Of a stretch of 64,000 nucleotides of DNA, positions 17,106-30,947 are shown piece by piece. Made by a program: the position numbers and the translations under genes. Position 1 is the first letter of the stretch, and every line of letters begins with the position of its first letter. Source of the stretch: Archivesica marissinica (Eukaryota > Mollusca > Bivalvia > Venerida > Vesicomyidae); the NCBI GenBank assembly GCA_014843695.1, contig CM026386.1, positions 14,617,964-14,681,963 on the forward strand, read 5' to 3'. The notes under the pieces are model-generated. The model ran no database searches and was not told where the DNA came from. It saw nothing but the letters and a program-made list of their open reading frames with translations.

Positions 17106-17160
17106 CAGCCCATCCCTTCCCTCTCTCGTGGACAGCCCATCCCTTCCCTCTCTCGTGGAC
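17106..17160. repeat. 27-bp unit x2
   Basis: GACAGCCCATCCCTTCCCTC plus TCTCGTG, twice in a row. Confidence 0.9.
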
Positions 17161-17256
17161 AGCATTCTGTCAACAATAAATACACACATTTTATTAACAA
17201 ATTGACCTTTCATTTCAGGTTTGTGCAGTATAATTATGTATGTTGATGTTTGTGTT

Positions 17257-17640
17257 TTGTGAGATATACTATGTTTGTGAGACATAATTATGTTTTGTGA
17301 GATATAACCTTGTTTGTGAGATAAACTATGTTTGTGAGACATAATTATGTTTTGTGAGATATAACCTTGTTTGTGAGATATAACTATGTTTTGTGAGATA
17401 TCCCTAGGTTTTGTGAGATATAACTATGTTTTGTGAGATATAACCTTGTTTGTGAGATATAACTATGTTTTGTGAGATATCCCTAGGTTTTGTGAGATAT
17501 AACTATGTTTTGTGAGATATAACCTTGTTTGTGAGATATAACTATGTTTTGTGAGATATAACTATGTTTTGTGAGATATAACCTTGTTTGTGAGATATAA
17601 CTATGTTTTGTGAGATATAACCTTGTTTTGTGAGACTATG
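17257..17640. repeat. 17-19-bp minisatellite with higher-order structure
   Basis: Core TTTGTGAGATATAAC alternates as CTATG, CCTTG and CCCTAGG variants; groups of units repeat. Confidence 0.93.
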
Positions 17641-17644
17641 TTCA

Positions 17645-18094
17645 TATGAACTGTGTATAAACATCCCTCCGCTCAGTCTTTGGCAAGTCATTTAATACTA
17701 GTGATATGTTAACACTGGAATCTACACAAGGCTATAAGCAGTCTAACATGTGCTTCCAAAAATACCCACAATTCCATACCCACAATACCATGCAGTAACA
17801 AAGTAGATAAAGCTTGTTAATAAATCTTGGGTAGAACAAACATGCAAACCTATACCGGTATGTTCTTTCCAGGTTCATACAACAATCATATAAAGAATAG
17901 CAATGCCCTTAAACTGGTTTTCAAGAACCACATATTAAATTTTTTGGCCTAGTCTAATATATAAACTGAAATTAACGCTAATATTTGCAACACAGGTAAT
18001 TAATTTATAATCTAAGACATGTATATTGCACATTGAGTCTGCTTTGCATGCAATTCATAATATGTGTATATAATTTTGCAACATAGAAAACAAG
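17645..18094. other. Intergenic, nothing recognised
   Basis: AT-rich; no gene or element supported. Confidence 0.5.
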
Positions 18095-18525
18095 AGAAAA
18101 ACTATAAATTATGTATGGCTATAAATGATTTTAAATTCCCCAAATATTAATTATGTATTGTTTATAAACGATTTTAAATTCCCCAAATATTAATTATGTA
18201 TGGTTTATAAATGATTTTAAATTCCCCAAATATTAATTATGTATTGTTTATAAACGATTTTAAATTCCCCAAATATTAATTATGTTGTTGTTTATAAACG
18301 ATTTTAAATTCCCCAAATATTAATTATGTATGGCTTATAAATGACTATAAATTCCCCAAATATTAATTATATATTGTTATAAACGATTTTAAATTCCCCA
18401 AATATTAATTAAACGATTTTAAATTCCCCAAATATTAATTATATATTGTTTATAAATGATTATAAATTCTCCAAATATTAATTATATATTGTTTATAAAT
18501 GATTATAAATTCTCTACAGAATTTC
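18095..18525. repeat. 43-44-bp AT-rich minisatellite, about 10 copies
   Basis: Core AAATTCCCCAAATATTAATT plus ATGTATTGTTTATAAACGA; one unit is shortened near 18400. Confidence 0.94.
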
Positions 18526-19179
18526 TGTTTGTTTTACCAAAGAAGGATTAATCAGGACAAATTACAATTTGGTATCAGAACAAAGATCACTTGCTATTAA
18601 CAATGAACTTCTTTAAAGCAGCATTACATGTTTTGTACAAACATGAATATGTAAAACAGAAACATCTAATTAAATTTTATTAAAACGGACATTTTGACAG
18701 GCAGTTTACTACCTCAATATTAAGGTAATATGACACACAGGAATTCTACGAGAGATTGTACGCCGACGTTCAGAAAGTGAAGCTGTACACTTGTTGATTT
18801 GCTGACATGTTTTACATACAGACACACATGTTACATACGTTTCGGCCCCTCTAATCTTAACCTCTCTGCCATTGACCTTTGTGTTGCCCAATGAGATGCA
18901 CTTGGCAAATTGGCAAACTATTTATGTAAATGGTGACAAAAATTACATTAACAAATTACCTCAAATTACAATAATTGTCTGAGAACAACTGTTTAGCAAA
19001 AAACAACATGGAGAAAGATTTTCAAACCATACCGTACTGCACATAAAATGTGTACAGTACATGCTCATATGTTTATTCAACATACACAAATAAGTAAGTA
19101 AGTAAGTAAGTAAATTCTTTCAGAAATACAATATCACATTACACATACTACGAGTTCAAAAAGGGTAAAAAATAACTCC
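18526..19179. other. Intergenic, with one Cys-rich open stretch of unknown meaning
   Basis: On minus, 18709-18900 reads TYVTCVSVCKTCQQINKCTA and is open for 60 codons, but no good acceptor was found. On plus, CACACAG|GAATTC at about 18740 opens EFYERLYADVQKVKLYTC and a stop. Either could be an isolated exon; neither joins a visible partner. (AGTA)n at 19091-19110. Confidence 0.25.
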
Positions 19180-19430
19180 TTAACCCATTCAACACCAAGT
19201 AACTCACATGGACTCAAATGGACTGGTCCATGATATTCATAAACCAATAAATGAATCAGAAAATCACATTTGGACAAGTTCATTTATCAAAATGGGTAAT
19301 TATGTCTAAAAATAGTCATATCACTGGCAAAAAGTGCAGATCCTGATGAGACGGCTCGTCACGAGCCGGCTCATCTGGATCTACACTTTTTGTAAGCCTA
19401 TTTAGAGGTCTGTGGTGTTGAAAGGGTTAA
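19180..19430 (+). mobile_element. MITE-D, TTAA-flanked
   Basis: TTAACCCATTCAACACC / GGTGTTGAAAGGGTTAA termini; central palindrome GGCTCGTCACGAGCC. Confidence 0.92.
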
Positions 19431-19602
19431 TAATGAGCTCAATATAACAGATGATAAAGAACAATGTACTTATTCTAACGAGGGTTCATCTATGCATCAA
19501 GAAACTTTAAACTTAATAACTTAATCATCATCAACAAATTTGAAACAGTAATACACGGTAAGCATCCTTTTTACTAAAAACACAGTCTCTATTCTAACAA
19601 TA

Positions 19603-19822
19603 ACGTGATAGCGCAGTGGTTGCGTGTTCGCTTCAGGTGCAAAAAGGCCCCAAGTTCGAGCCCAGCTGGAGCCGTTACGACTGTACCCTTAGGCAATGCA
19701 TGTAAATTCCACATTGCATCTTCTCTCTCTCCCTCATGGCGATGGATTCCATCAGGAATGAGGTCTGGAGAGTGATTAATATAAGTCGTAAGAACTTCGA
19801 GCTAAAATAAATTTATATATAT
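19603..19822 (+). mobile_element. SINE-A, near full length
   Basis: Head ACGTGATAGCGCAGTGGTTG and body CTTAGGCAATGCATG; the tail lost the TTTCGCAATC step. Confidence 0.85.
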
Positions 19823-20165
19823 TACTGAACTGTAAATTGTAAAATAATAATAAAATATTGTGTTAATTTTTATTTTTAGGGAGATGTGGGATCCCCAGGG
19901 GGCAAGGTCAGGGTCCCTAGTGAGACTATTTAGCCCAAGTCGCCCTCTAGAATGAGGCCGGAAATATAGATGTCTCTGCAATTAAACTTGAGATGTAGAT
20001 GTACACTGAACATGACATATTGTGTACAAATGTTGCACATAGTGATGTCAGCTAACCCATAACTTGCCAAACACGATCAATGCTTGTTTTTATTAATCTC
20101 AAAGTTTACAAAACCCAAACAAAAACCAAGTCTTTTTAATGCTTAACAACAATAATCACTACACA
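19823..20165. other. Intergenic, nothing recognised
   Basis: A G+C-richer patch GGGATCCCCAGGGGGCAAGG near 19888; no gene supported. Confidence 0.5.
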
Positions 20166-20169
20166 TTTA

Positions 20170-20312
20170 ACAACTCTAATTGCACAGAGTTATCATGGAA
20201 ACCACTAAGCAACATAAATTGCACAGAGTTGTCATGGAAACGACTAAACAACACAAAGTGCACAGTGTTGTCATGGAAACGACTAAACAACACAAAGTGC
20301 ACAGAGTTGTCA
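20170..20312. repeat. 39-bp tandem repeat, about 3.7 copies
   Basis: CACAGAGTTGTCATGGAAAC plus GACTAAACAACACAAAGTG. The 39-bp length keeps all frames open. Confidence 0.93.
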
Positions 20313-20961
20313 TGGAAACAACAAGAAATCCTTATCTCACACATAAAACCCAAACAAAAACTGTAAACTTGTCCATACATAACTAGATGGGAACTCCTTG
20401 TATATAATACACAAGTCCTAAAGCCACTGAACGTTCTCTCTAAAATCTATATAAATTAGGCCATACAATCATGTTACGCTTATCCCCAAAACTGCCACAG
20501 ATATGAGTTTGATTTCTTCTCTGTATAATTTCCAGTACATATAGTATAAAAACATTATTCTAACTTAACTCGGCATGTTGTCTGCATACGCAAAGAAGGA
20601 ATTTACAGTTGTTAAATCTCCAATAAAACATGGCTTAACGTGAAGTCATTTTTGTAAGTATGTGACGTCATTTACGGCTTTCTAAAATGTAACAACTATT
20701 TTTGCGCTTTTTAGATAGTTTGATCAAGTTAGAATCGAAATAATATTTGCATTATTTATAGTCGAATAAAACGCGGTTTGTCATTCTGAGTGTTATAATT
20801 AACAATTTATGCATGGTTAATTCCTATGCGTCAGAACTCCAAACAATGTTTTATTCGCAAATCCAACAAAAAGACAAATATTATTTCAAACGCTGGGTTA
20901 CAACTGGTTAATTATTCATTTTGTCAATTTTCGAAATCATAAAAATCAACCAACAAAAGGT
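20313..20961. other. Intergenic, nothing recognised
   Basis: No supported gene, RNA or element. Confidence 0.5.
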
Positions 20962-21205
20962 TTCGTGATAGCTCACTGATAGCTCAGTGGTAGCGCGTTC
21001 GCTTCACGTGCGAAAGGCCCGGAATTCGAGCCCCGCTGGAGCTGTTACGATTGTGTCCTTAGGCAAGGCATTTAAATTCCACATGCCTCTTCTCTCTCCC
21101 TCGTGGCGATGGATTCCATCAGGAATGAGGTCTCGAGAGTGATTAGTATAAGTTATAAGAACTTGTTTCACAATCGAGCTAAAATAAATTTGTATAAACT
21201 AAACT
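20962..21205 (+). mobile_element. SINE-A, full length
   Basis: TTCGTGATAGCTCACTGATA shows a duplicated GATAGCTCA(C/G)TG box A. Body and tail are intact. Confidence 0.88.
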
Positions 21206-21826
21206 AACAAAAGGTTTGGATAAATTAAACTAAACACTTGGTTACTTGGTTAAATGTAACCAGATCTATGAATATACACACACAAATAAATGCATTTCCC
21301 AAACCATATGGATGTAATGCTGTATCAAATAACAAAACATTAATACAACGTTGTAATGATTCTATCAAATAACAACATACGCAAACTGCATCCACACCCA
21401 AGGCAACCTGATTCAACGATCTTTATTTACTGCGAAAAGTTGATATGAAGAAAAATGAGTCTTTAAAAAAAAAAAATTTCAAATTGTTTATCGTGTTATG
21501 TTGTATCAACCTAATACACAGTAGTCTGTAACTTGTTTTGGATTGCATAGGGTGTGGATATTTGATAAAAATAACAGAATTTTAATAATGTATATAGCTT
21601 CTATTACTCACTATCACGACATACAAAAACTGCCATCTAGAAGAAATAAATAATACTTCAATAACTACAATGTATATACATTCTAGAAATAATGTGCATG
21701 ACAAGTTTGCATTTGTAGCATGGTTAATTCGGATCGCTATCTTTTGATTGGTGGTCATCTGCAGTCGAAATAAAAATTGTACTAACAATGTTATTCTTGT
21801 TCTCCCCATACACTGCTGGTACATCC
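21206..21826. other. Intergenic, nothing recognised
   Basis: Several 60-80-codon minus frames exist but show no coding character. Confidence 0.5.
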
Positions 21827-22225
21827 GGGGCCCTAGCTCCTAGGCACCTGGGACCCTAGCTGCTGGGCACCTGGGACCCTAGCTGCTGGCACACCCAGGA
21901 CCTAGCTGCTGGGCACCTGGGACCCTATCTACTGGCACACCCAGGACCTAGCTGCTGGGCACCTGGGACCCTATCTACTGGCACACCCAGGACCTAGCTG
22001 CTGGGCACCTGGAACCCTATCTGCTAGTACACCGGGGAACCTAACTGCTGGTACAAACAAGACCATATCTGCTGGTACATCCAGGATCCTAGTTCCTGGT
22101 ACACCTGGGACTCTAGTTGCTGCTACACCTTGGACCTTAGCTGCTGGAACACCCAGGAACCTAGCTGCAGGTACACCCAGCTGCAGGTACACCTAGGACC
22201 CTAGCTGCAGGTATAACCAGGATCC
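21827..22225. repeat. ~27-30-bp degenerate minisatellite
   Basis: Units around CTGCTGGGCACCTGGGACCC and GCTGGCACACCCAGGACCTA; divergence rises toward 22225. Confidence 0.92.
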
Positions 22226-22579
22226 TATTGCATATTGTAGATGCTTCCAGTTTTCAAGAAATAATAACAATATAAAGAACTATTCCCCATGTTGTAATAT
22301 TTGAAAGTTGGCATTAAGCCAATAATTTATTTCTGCGTACTAAACATGCATATATGTAGCTCAGATTAATTGATAAAAACATACTGGAATAATTTTTAGA
22401 TTTGAAATACAACGAAAATCAATTTCCTCACTAAATTCAAAGCTACCTAAAAAATGAAGCAAACTAATGCAATAGAAGCACAAGATGAATAGAAAACGTA
22501 GCTTCAGCCCCTAAATTAGGCCTAAATTAGATGTTGACCCACATTATTTAATAATTTGACCCAAAATAAAAGTGTAAAA
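22226..22579. other. Downstream flank of gene B, nothing recognised
   Basis: AT-rich, no supported feature. Confidence 0.5.
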
Positions 22580-22585
22580 TTTATT
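22580..22585 (-). terminator. Poly(A) signal AATAAA for gene B
   Basis: TTTATT on plus is AATAAA on minus, about 37 nt past the gene B stop codon. Confidence 0.6.
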
Positions 22586-22621
22586 CAAAATAATTTCTAA
22601 ATGTTACATGTATGAATATTT

Positions 22622-22878
22622 TCATAATATAACAGTATCGTGCTGACTGGTATGTTGAGATGTCCTAGTTAATGATCCTTCCCTAGACTGGTCCTGCGAA
22701 GCGTAGCGGGACTGACGTGACAATGAACTCTCTCGTGACTGTTCCCCACGTCCTTGTGACTTTGACCGTTTACGACTCCTTCGGAACAATTTTTTAAGGC
22801 TCCCACCGAGAGATCTAGATTTTTTCAGACCGGGTGTAGTTTCTTCATGTCGCTTGGTTTTATGTAGATCTATATCAT
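22622..22878 (-). CDS. Gene B terminal exon
   Basis: The acceptor on minus is TTTTATTCTGCATTACAG|AT, very good; phase 1 in. It encodes DDIDLHKTKRHEETTPGLKK, then SRSLGGSLKKLFRRSRKRSK, followed by Ser/Arg/Gln-rich sequence to DTVIL and TGA at 22624-22622. The polybasic Ser-rich segment suits phosphorylation-regulated membrane contact. A poly(A) signal follows closely. Confidence 0.8.
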
Positions 22879-25800
22879 CTGTAATGCAGAATAAAATATT
22901 GGATATACCAAACACATTCAAATTCACTATAGAACATATATCCAAGGATTAGAACATATATCCAAGGATTAGAACATATATCCAAGGATTAGAACATATA
23001 TCCAAGGATTAGAACATATACACAAGGATTATAACATATATCCAATGATTAGAACATATATTAGAACATATATCCAATGATTAGAACACATATCCAAGGA
23101 TTAGAACATATATCCAGGGATTAGAACATATATCCAAGGATTAGAACATAAGAGGATTCAAGCAATTAACCCTTTCCTTCATAGAGATTTAGGTTAATAT
23201 ACAATTATATCTTCATACAAACGACAGCCATTTAGCTATCATGCAGTGAATAAATAGTCGCCATATCTATCCTACCTCCATAGATATTACTGGGACTACA
23301 TAGAGGTTTAGGTTAATATACTATTATATCTCCATACAAACGACAGCCATTTAGCTATCATGCAGTGAATAAGTAGTCGCCATATCTATCCCACCTCCAT
23401 AGATATTACTGGGACTACATAGAGATTTAGGTTAATATACTATTATATCTTCATACAAACGACAGCCATTTAGCTATCATGCAGTGGATAAGTATTCGCC
23501 ATATCTATCCCACCTCCATATATATTACTGGGACTACATAGAGATTTAGGTTAATATACTATTATATCTCCATACAAACGACAGCCATTTAGCTATCATG
23601 CAGTGGATAAGTAGTCGCCATATCTATCCCACCTCCATATATATTACTGGGACTACATAGAGATTTAAGTTAATATACTATTATATCTTCATACAAACGA
23701 CAGCCATTTAGCTATCATGCAGTGGATAAGTAGTCGCCATATCTATCTCACCTCCATAGATATTACTGGGACTACATGAGATTCTGGCCTTTATTATGAA
23801 CAATGGTTTGACTACTACATTGTCAATGTAAGTCGTATTGGTAATGGCGTCATGAGGTGCTTCTATGATGGAAAGGGTTAACACTGCTGGCTTGTATGTG
23901 CAAATCTACTATCAAATGCCTAGAGTGTCTAGGAGAAATTAAAGATTTCCAAAGATTAAATTAAACCAACATACAAATACAATGATAATAGTCTAAGGTA
24001 TTAAAACCAAACGTAGAAAACATATCGAGCCCACTATAGTGAAATCTTATCAAACCAAACGTAGAAAAACATTAATATTCCATATAGAAACAGTATATAA
24101 TGCGACAATTTGTATCTAATATTGAAAATATATCCAACAATGAAAAATCGCACTCTAGAACACTAATCTAATGCTAACATTAAATTCATTGAACCGTAGA
24201 AAATGCTAATATTAAACTCAATGAACCATAGAAAATGCTAATATTAAATTCAAATGAACCATAGAAAATGCTAATATTAAATTCAAATGAACCATAGAAA
24301 AGCTAATATTAAATTCAAATGAACCATAGAAAATGCTAATATTAAACTGAATAAACCATAGAAAATGCTAAAATTAAATTCACATGAACTATAGAAAATG
24401 CTAATATTAAACTGAATAAACCATAGAAAATGCTAAAATTAAATTCAAATGAACCATAGAAAATGCTAATATTAAACTGAATAAACCATAGAAAATGCTA
24501 AAATTAAATTCAAATGAACCATAGAAAATGCTAATATTAAACTCAAATGAACTTCAAAAAATGCTAAAATTAAATTCATGATACATGTACAACATATAAC
24601 ATGGAAGCTTACAGTTATATAGTTTAAGAATTGAGATGCACTTTTGCAATTATTCATTGTGGACATGAATACAAAATGGTGCACAATGCGTGTGTGGATG
24701 TGATATATTACAACATACATGTATACATGTGTATCTATTCTACATCACGGACTACACAACGAAGAACATGTGCCGTTCTCCTACCTCTGATGCTCGTGTC
24801 GATGTGATATATTACAACATACATGTATACATGTGTATCTATTCTACATCACGGACTACACAACGAAGAACATGTGCCGTTCTCCTACCTCTGATGCTCG
24901 TGTCGATGTGATATATTACAACATACATGTATACATGTGTATCTATTCTACATCACGGACTACACAACGAAGAACATGTGCCGTTCTCCTACCTCTGATG
25001 CTCGTGTCGATGTGATATATTACAACATACATGTATACATGTGTATCTATTCTACATCACGGACTACACAACGAAGAACATGTGCCGTTCTCCTACCTCT
25101 GATGCTCGTGTCGATGTGATATATTACAACATACATGTATACATGTGTATCTATTCTACATCACGGACTACACAACGAAGAACATGTGCCGTTCTCCTAC
25201 CTCTGATGCTTGTGTGGATGTGATATATTACAACATACATGTATACATGTGTATCTATTCTACATCACGGACTACACAACGAAGAACATGTGCCGTTCTC
25301 CTACCTCCGTTGCTCGTGATCGAGCCACACTCGTCACGTAACGATAAACTCCTCCTTTCTAATGATAGCACAAAAAACACACAGGTTTAGTTTATACAAA
25401 TTGTGCTTAGCTCGATTGCGAAACAAGTTTCTACAACATGAGACTAAATGCTCTGGAGACCTCATTGCTGATGGAGTGAGAGATTGAGAGGCGACGAGGA
25501 TCTAAGAGTGATCACAACCATGGCTCTGGCACTGGCTCAAACTCCCAACCTTTGAGTTACGAGGCAGATACCGCATCCACTTCATAAATGGAGACCCCTA
25601 GACACAGGTTTGAAACATGTACAAACTTAATCTTATAAATCAATTATATATGTAGTATATATATAGAGTGGTGGAACCTATGCTCGGCGTATTCCTATGC
25701 TCGGCGTATTTTCAATTTTCATCCGTATTTAAAATATTTACATTGTTCTAGGCTAATTTCGCCGACAGAGCTGAAGCATGGTTCAATAGCATTCCGTTGA

Positions 25801-28800
25801 GTGTATCGGTAGGCTGATGCAACTGTCATGTGACTGGCCCAGCAGACGAACATAAACAAGCAACTCATTGGGAGAATATTTCCACCGAAACTGTTACGGT
25901 GTATGAGCAATTCGGGTAGCTATTCGAATTTAAAAAATCTACACTAACCTGAAAAATAGTTTCTATACCAATTCTGATTAAGACCAATAAATGTTTTTAC
26001 TCAATGATGTACTATATCAAAATAAGATATTCAACACGTTTTGGTGGATAAATAAAAAATAACAAGTACGCCATGCATAGGTGTCCTGATGTCTCCAGTT
26101 ACCCATATAAACGGGTGCCGACCGACAGCGTTGCGATAGCTGTATTGAGCAGCAAGGTCACGCGATGAAGCTAAAACTGTCGATAAGAGTGTTTTGAAAG
26201 TTGTTTTCAGGACTTAAAAAAATAATAATATACGGCATGTACAATTAACATTTTATACTGGTCATTATATGTGGGATTTACGCCGAGCATAGGTTCCACC
26301 ACTCTATCATTTAAACACAAGAGGTATATTATTATATATTATTATATATTATTATATATTATTATTTCATTACTTACAAACTGAAGTCATTTTAATTTAT
26401 AGACATCATTTTAACTAATCTTTCAACAATGGGGACTACTAGAGCAATGATACAGACAGAGACCCATTCCAGAGTCTCCTCTGGTTCTTTTACGTGCACG
26501 GTGTACAGCACCGACACAAGACCTCGGTTTAAAGTCCTCTCTGAAAGACTGTTAATTTTATTAGGGTCAGACGGAGGATCGAACCTGCGATCCCTTGATT
26601 ACCAGTCCAGCGTGTTACCACTGGACTACAGATCCGTCTGTGATACATGAAACTGAGGTCTGTCTCGCCCATCCATGTAACCTCATTTGTTTTTGTTCAT
26701 ATTACTGGTACATGTACAAGTAACTTACATAAATTTATATAGATCTACAGTCAAACCAGTGTTAGTGGTCACCTCCATTAAGCAGCCAACCTGTATTAAA
26801 CAGCCAGTTTCCAGATTCCCAATGTGTTATTTTACTATACATGTGACCTCTATTAACCCTTTCCTTCATCGATTAGGTTAACCCTTTCAACCCCAAGTAA
26901 CTGACATGGACTGGTGCATGCTATTTTTAGACCAATAAATTAATAAGAAAATTACATTTGGACAAGTTCATTTATCAAAATGGGTAATTTTATCTAAAAA
27001 TAGTAATAATTATTACTGGCAAAAAAGTGCAGATCCTGATCCTCATCTGGATCTACACTTTTCATAAGCCTATTTAGAGGCCTGTGGGGTTGAAAGGGTT
27101 AATATACTATTATATCTCCATACAAACGACAGCCATTTAGCCATCATGCAGTGGATAAGTATTCGCCATATCTATCCCACCTCCATATATATTACTGGGA
27201 CTACATAGAGATTTAGGTTAATATACTATTATATCTCCATACAAACGACAGCCATTTAGCTATCATGCAGTGAATAAGTAGTCGCCATATCTATCCCACC
27301 TCCATATATATTACTGGGACTACATAGAGATTTAGGTTAATATACTATTATATCTTCATACAAACGACAGCCATTTAGCTATCATGCAGTGAATAAGTAG
27401 TCGCCATATCTATCCCACCTCCATAGATATTACTGGGACTACATAAGATTCTGGCCTATATTATGAACATTGGTTTGACTACTATAATGTCAATGTATGC
27501 CGTATTGGTAATGGCGTCAAGAGGTGCTTCTATGTGGGAAAGGGTTAAGCAACCACCTGTGCTAAACAGCCACTTTCTGTGATTCCCTTGGCTGACTGCT
27601 TACGACATGTTTGACTGTATTCATAAACCCGAAGAAGAGGCAACATTGTTTATTTTATTGATTTATGTCATTTTAAAGTCAGAATTTGCAATTTTGTTAT
27701 TTTCTCAATAAGCTGTAATGTAAAACAACACAAGAGCCTGATGTAATACAGTCAATAGGAAATATAAGAAAATTACGATTTCCCAGATGCAAATGAATTT
27801 GATCAAAAAAATAACAAAGGTCCTTATACAGTCAAACCTGTGCTAAAGGCCACCTCCGAATAAAGGCCGCATATGAAAAACCTGTCTCTAAAGACCACCA
27901 TTTTTCTCTCCCGTCGAGCCATTTTCAGTGCATTTTAACCCTCTATTGAGAGGCTACCTGCTAACAAAGGCCACTTTTTGACTTTCCTGAAGGTGACCTT
28001 TATAGACAGGTTTGACTGTATTTGAATATGGTACGGTGGTAGCCAGATCGGACAGGTGGGTTTTCCTTATATTTGTATTTGAATATGGTACGGTGGTAGC
28101 CAGATCCGACAGGTGGGTTTTCTCCTGGTACTCCGGTTTCCTCCCACACGAATAATCACATATACGCTTTCATCCGAGCCAATGAGAGTGATTAATATAA
28201 GTTGTTAAAACTTGCTTCGCAATAAATAAAGTTTAGAAATAAAAAGTTCCTTTTTTAATTCCTTTCTCCATGTATGATCAGATTTTATGTTTAAAAATAA
28301 ATTTATTTGATATAATATGAAATACTTGAATATGGCGTTACAGGTAGGTGAGACAATCAAGATCTATTTCTAAAACATATTTTACATTTAAGGGAGAGAA
28401 ATTGTAATATTAAATACATGCTGGGACATAACTACTAGTCAAGAAATATTCAAGCAGCAGGTAACAACAACCTTAATTGCATGCTTTTAAAAAATAGTTG
28501 AAAGAAATATTCAAAATATTACCATACCTCTAATGGTCCCAAATGAAGTGTGAATAGTTGTAAGCGACAAGTCACTATCTATAGATACACTACTGTGACA
28601 CTCTATGGGATGCATTAAATAAAAATAAATCTGCATGAAAACATTAACAACAACGATCACAACCAATCAACAAGTGTGGATCAAGATGGCTCTCGATCGC
28701 TCACGCCAATTCCCTCAAGGTCAAGATGGCACTCGATCGCTCACGCCAAGTCCCTCAAGGTCAAGATGGCACTCGATCGCTCACCCCAAGTCCCTCAAGG

Positions 28801-30825
28801 TCAAGATGGCACTCGATCGCTCACCCCAAGTCCCTATAGGTCAAGATGGCACTCAATTGCTCACCCCAAGTCCCTCTAGGTCAAGATGGCACTCGATCGC
28901 TCACCCCAAGTCCTTCTAGGTCAAGATGGCACTCGATCGCTCACCCTAAGTCCCTCTAGGTCAAGATGGCACTCGATCGCTCACCCCAAGTCCCTCTAGG
29001 TCAAGATGGCACTCGATCGCTCACCCCAAGTCCCTCTAGGTCAAGATGGCACTCGATCGCTCACCCTAAGTCCCTCTAGGTCAAGATGGCACTCGATTGC
29101 TCACCCAAGTCACTCTAGGTCAAGATGGCACTCGATCGCTCACCCAGTCACTCTAGGTCAAGATGGCACTCGATCGCTCACCACAAGTCCCTCTAGGTCA
29201 AGATGGCACTCGATCGCTCACCCCAAGTCCCTCTAGGTCAAGATGGCACTCAATCGCTCACCCCAAGTCCCTCTAGGTCAAGATGGCACTCGATCGCTCA
29301 CCCAGTCACTCTAGGTCAAGATGGCACTCGATCGCTCACCACAAGTCCCTCTAGGTCAAGATGGCACTCGATCGCTGACCCAAAGTCCCTCAAGGTCAAG
29401 ATGACACTCGATCGCTCACCCCAATTCCCTCAAGGTCAAGATCGCACTCGATCGCTCACCCCAAGTCCCTCAAGGTCAAGATGGCACTCGATCGCTCACG
29501 CCAAGTCCCTCAAGGTCAAGATGGTACTCGATCGCTCACCCCAAGTCCCTCAAGGTCAAGATGACACTCGATCGCTCACCCCCAAGTCCCTCAAGGTCAA
29601 GATGACATCAGGATCGCTTACCCGAAGCAGTATTAGCTTTATGTGGTAATGGGTCAAAGACATTTGCGACAAAATCGAATACTGTAGTAACAATTGCAAG
29701 TCTGTGTATGCATTGGTGTAGCTGCATATAGGCACTGAAGCCCCAGGCCTGCACATACTTTTCCAAAAATGATAGTTTCAAAACAATAACAATAGCATTC
29801 ATGTTTTTGTCACAGATATCGAGAAAATGCTTATACCCGTTCATTGTAAAAAAAAATGTATATGCGCATCCTTGAAAAAACACTGGCCCCTTAGCTGGGC
29901 ATGCACATCAACATAGGTCTAGCTACGCCCCTGGTATGTACCCGTCTCAATGATGTTATAATGTGGGTTTGGTTTATTGGTGAAAGAAGTTGCTACATGT
30001 ACCAAACTGCATCAACATACGCTGACCGACCATACTCACCAATAAGACAAATATTTTACCACCAGATTATGGCCCCAAAGTGGCTTCCCGTCTTATAAGT
30101 GATAAACATAGTTTAAAAAAAAAAAATTTATATCCATAATTACGTTTTAGAAAAGAACGCAAGCATTTCTCCAACTTGTACTGGCTAAACATGCAATTTA
30201 TACTTTAGTCTGGTGTCCATTTTATCAACCAGTCTTATAAGCGAATTGCATGCCAAAATCCACAGATATCAGGACACAAGTAGGGGGCCGTCTTGTAGGA
30301 GAGATGGACGGTAGGCGCTTAGAAGACATTCCAACATTTTATCTTAAGAAAATCATTGTAAAAAATCACTGTAGCGGAATGTGCGGTCAGTAAAATGAGT
30401 AAAATGCATTTGTGGATGTTTCAAAATAAACTGTCCGATTAGCGCAGTGGTTAGCTCGCTCGCTTCTCACCAATGCAACCCAGGTTCGATCCTCGGACCG
30501 GGAAGTATGTGAGATGGTACGGTGGTCGCCAGATCGGACAGGTCGGTTTTCTCTGGGTACTCCGGTTTCCTCCCACCCGAATGACCACATTTACGCTTTC
30601 ATCCGCGCCAACGACAGTGATTAATATAAGTTGTTAGAACTTGCTTCGCAATCATTGTAAAATAAATAAAGTTAAAACTAACAGCATCTGCTTCAACATT
30701 TAGAGCTAGAGTTTTGGCAAACACAGGGCAGGGAAACAGAAACTATATCTATCACATATTTTCAACAAAGACAATTTCACATCATGCACAAGTGACTAAG
30801 GCAATAATACACTGTAATAATACAC

Positions 30826-30860
<35 letters not shown>

Positions 30861-30868
30861 TCTGCCTG

Positions 30869-30947
<79 letters not shown>

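Larger units (their letters stand above)
26746..27620. mobile_element. MITE-L, TA-type, interrupted by MITE-E
   Basis: Ends TACAGTCAAACCAGTGTTAG and CATGTTTGACTGTA. The interior CATGTGACCTCTATTAA is split from GCAACCACCTGTGCTAAAC by MITE-E. The uninterrupted relative at 63651 shows the joined site (inverted). Confidence 0.85.

Noticed and set aside
23166..23881. Helitron-type element, because of its tandem core
   Set aside because: Ends are inverted and TTAA-flanked, and an empty-site comparison shows TTAA duplication, unlike Helitrons.
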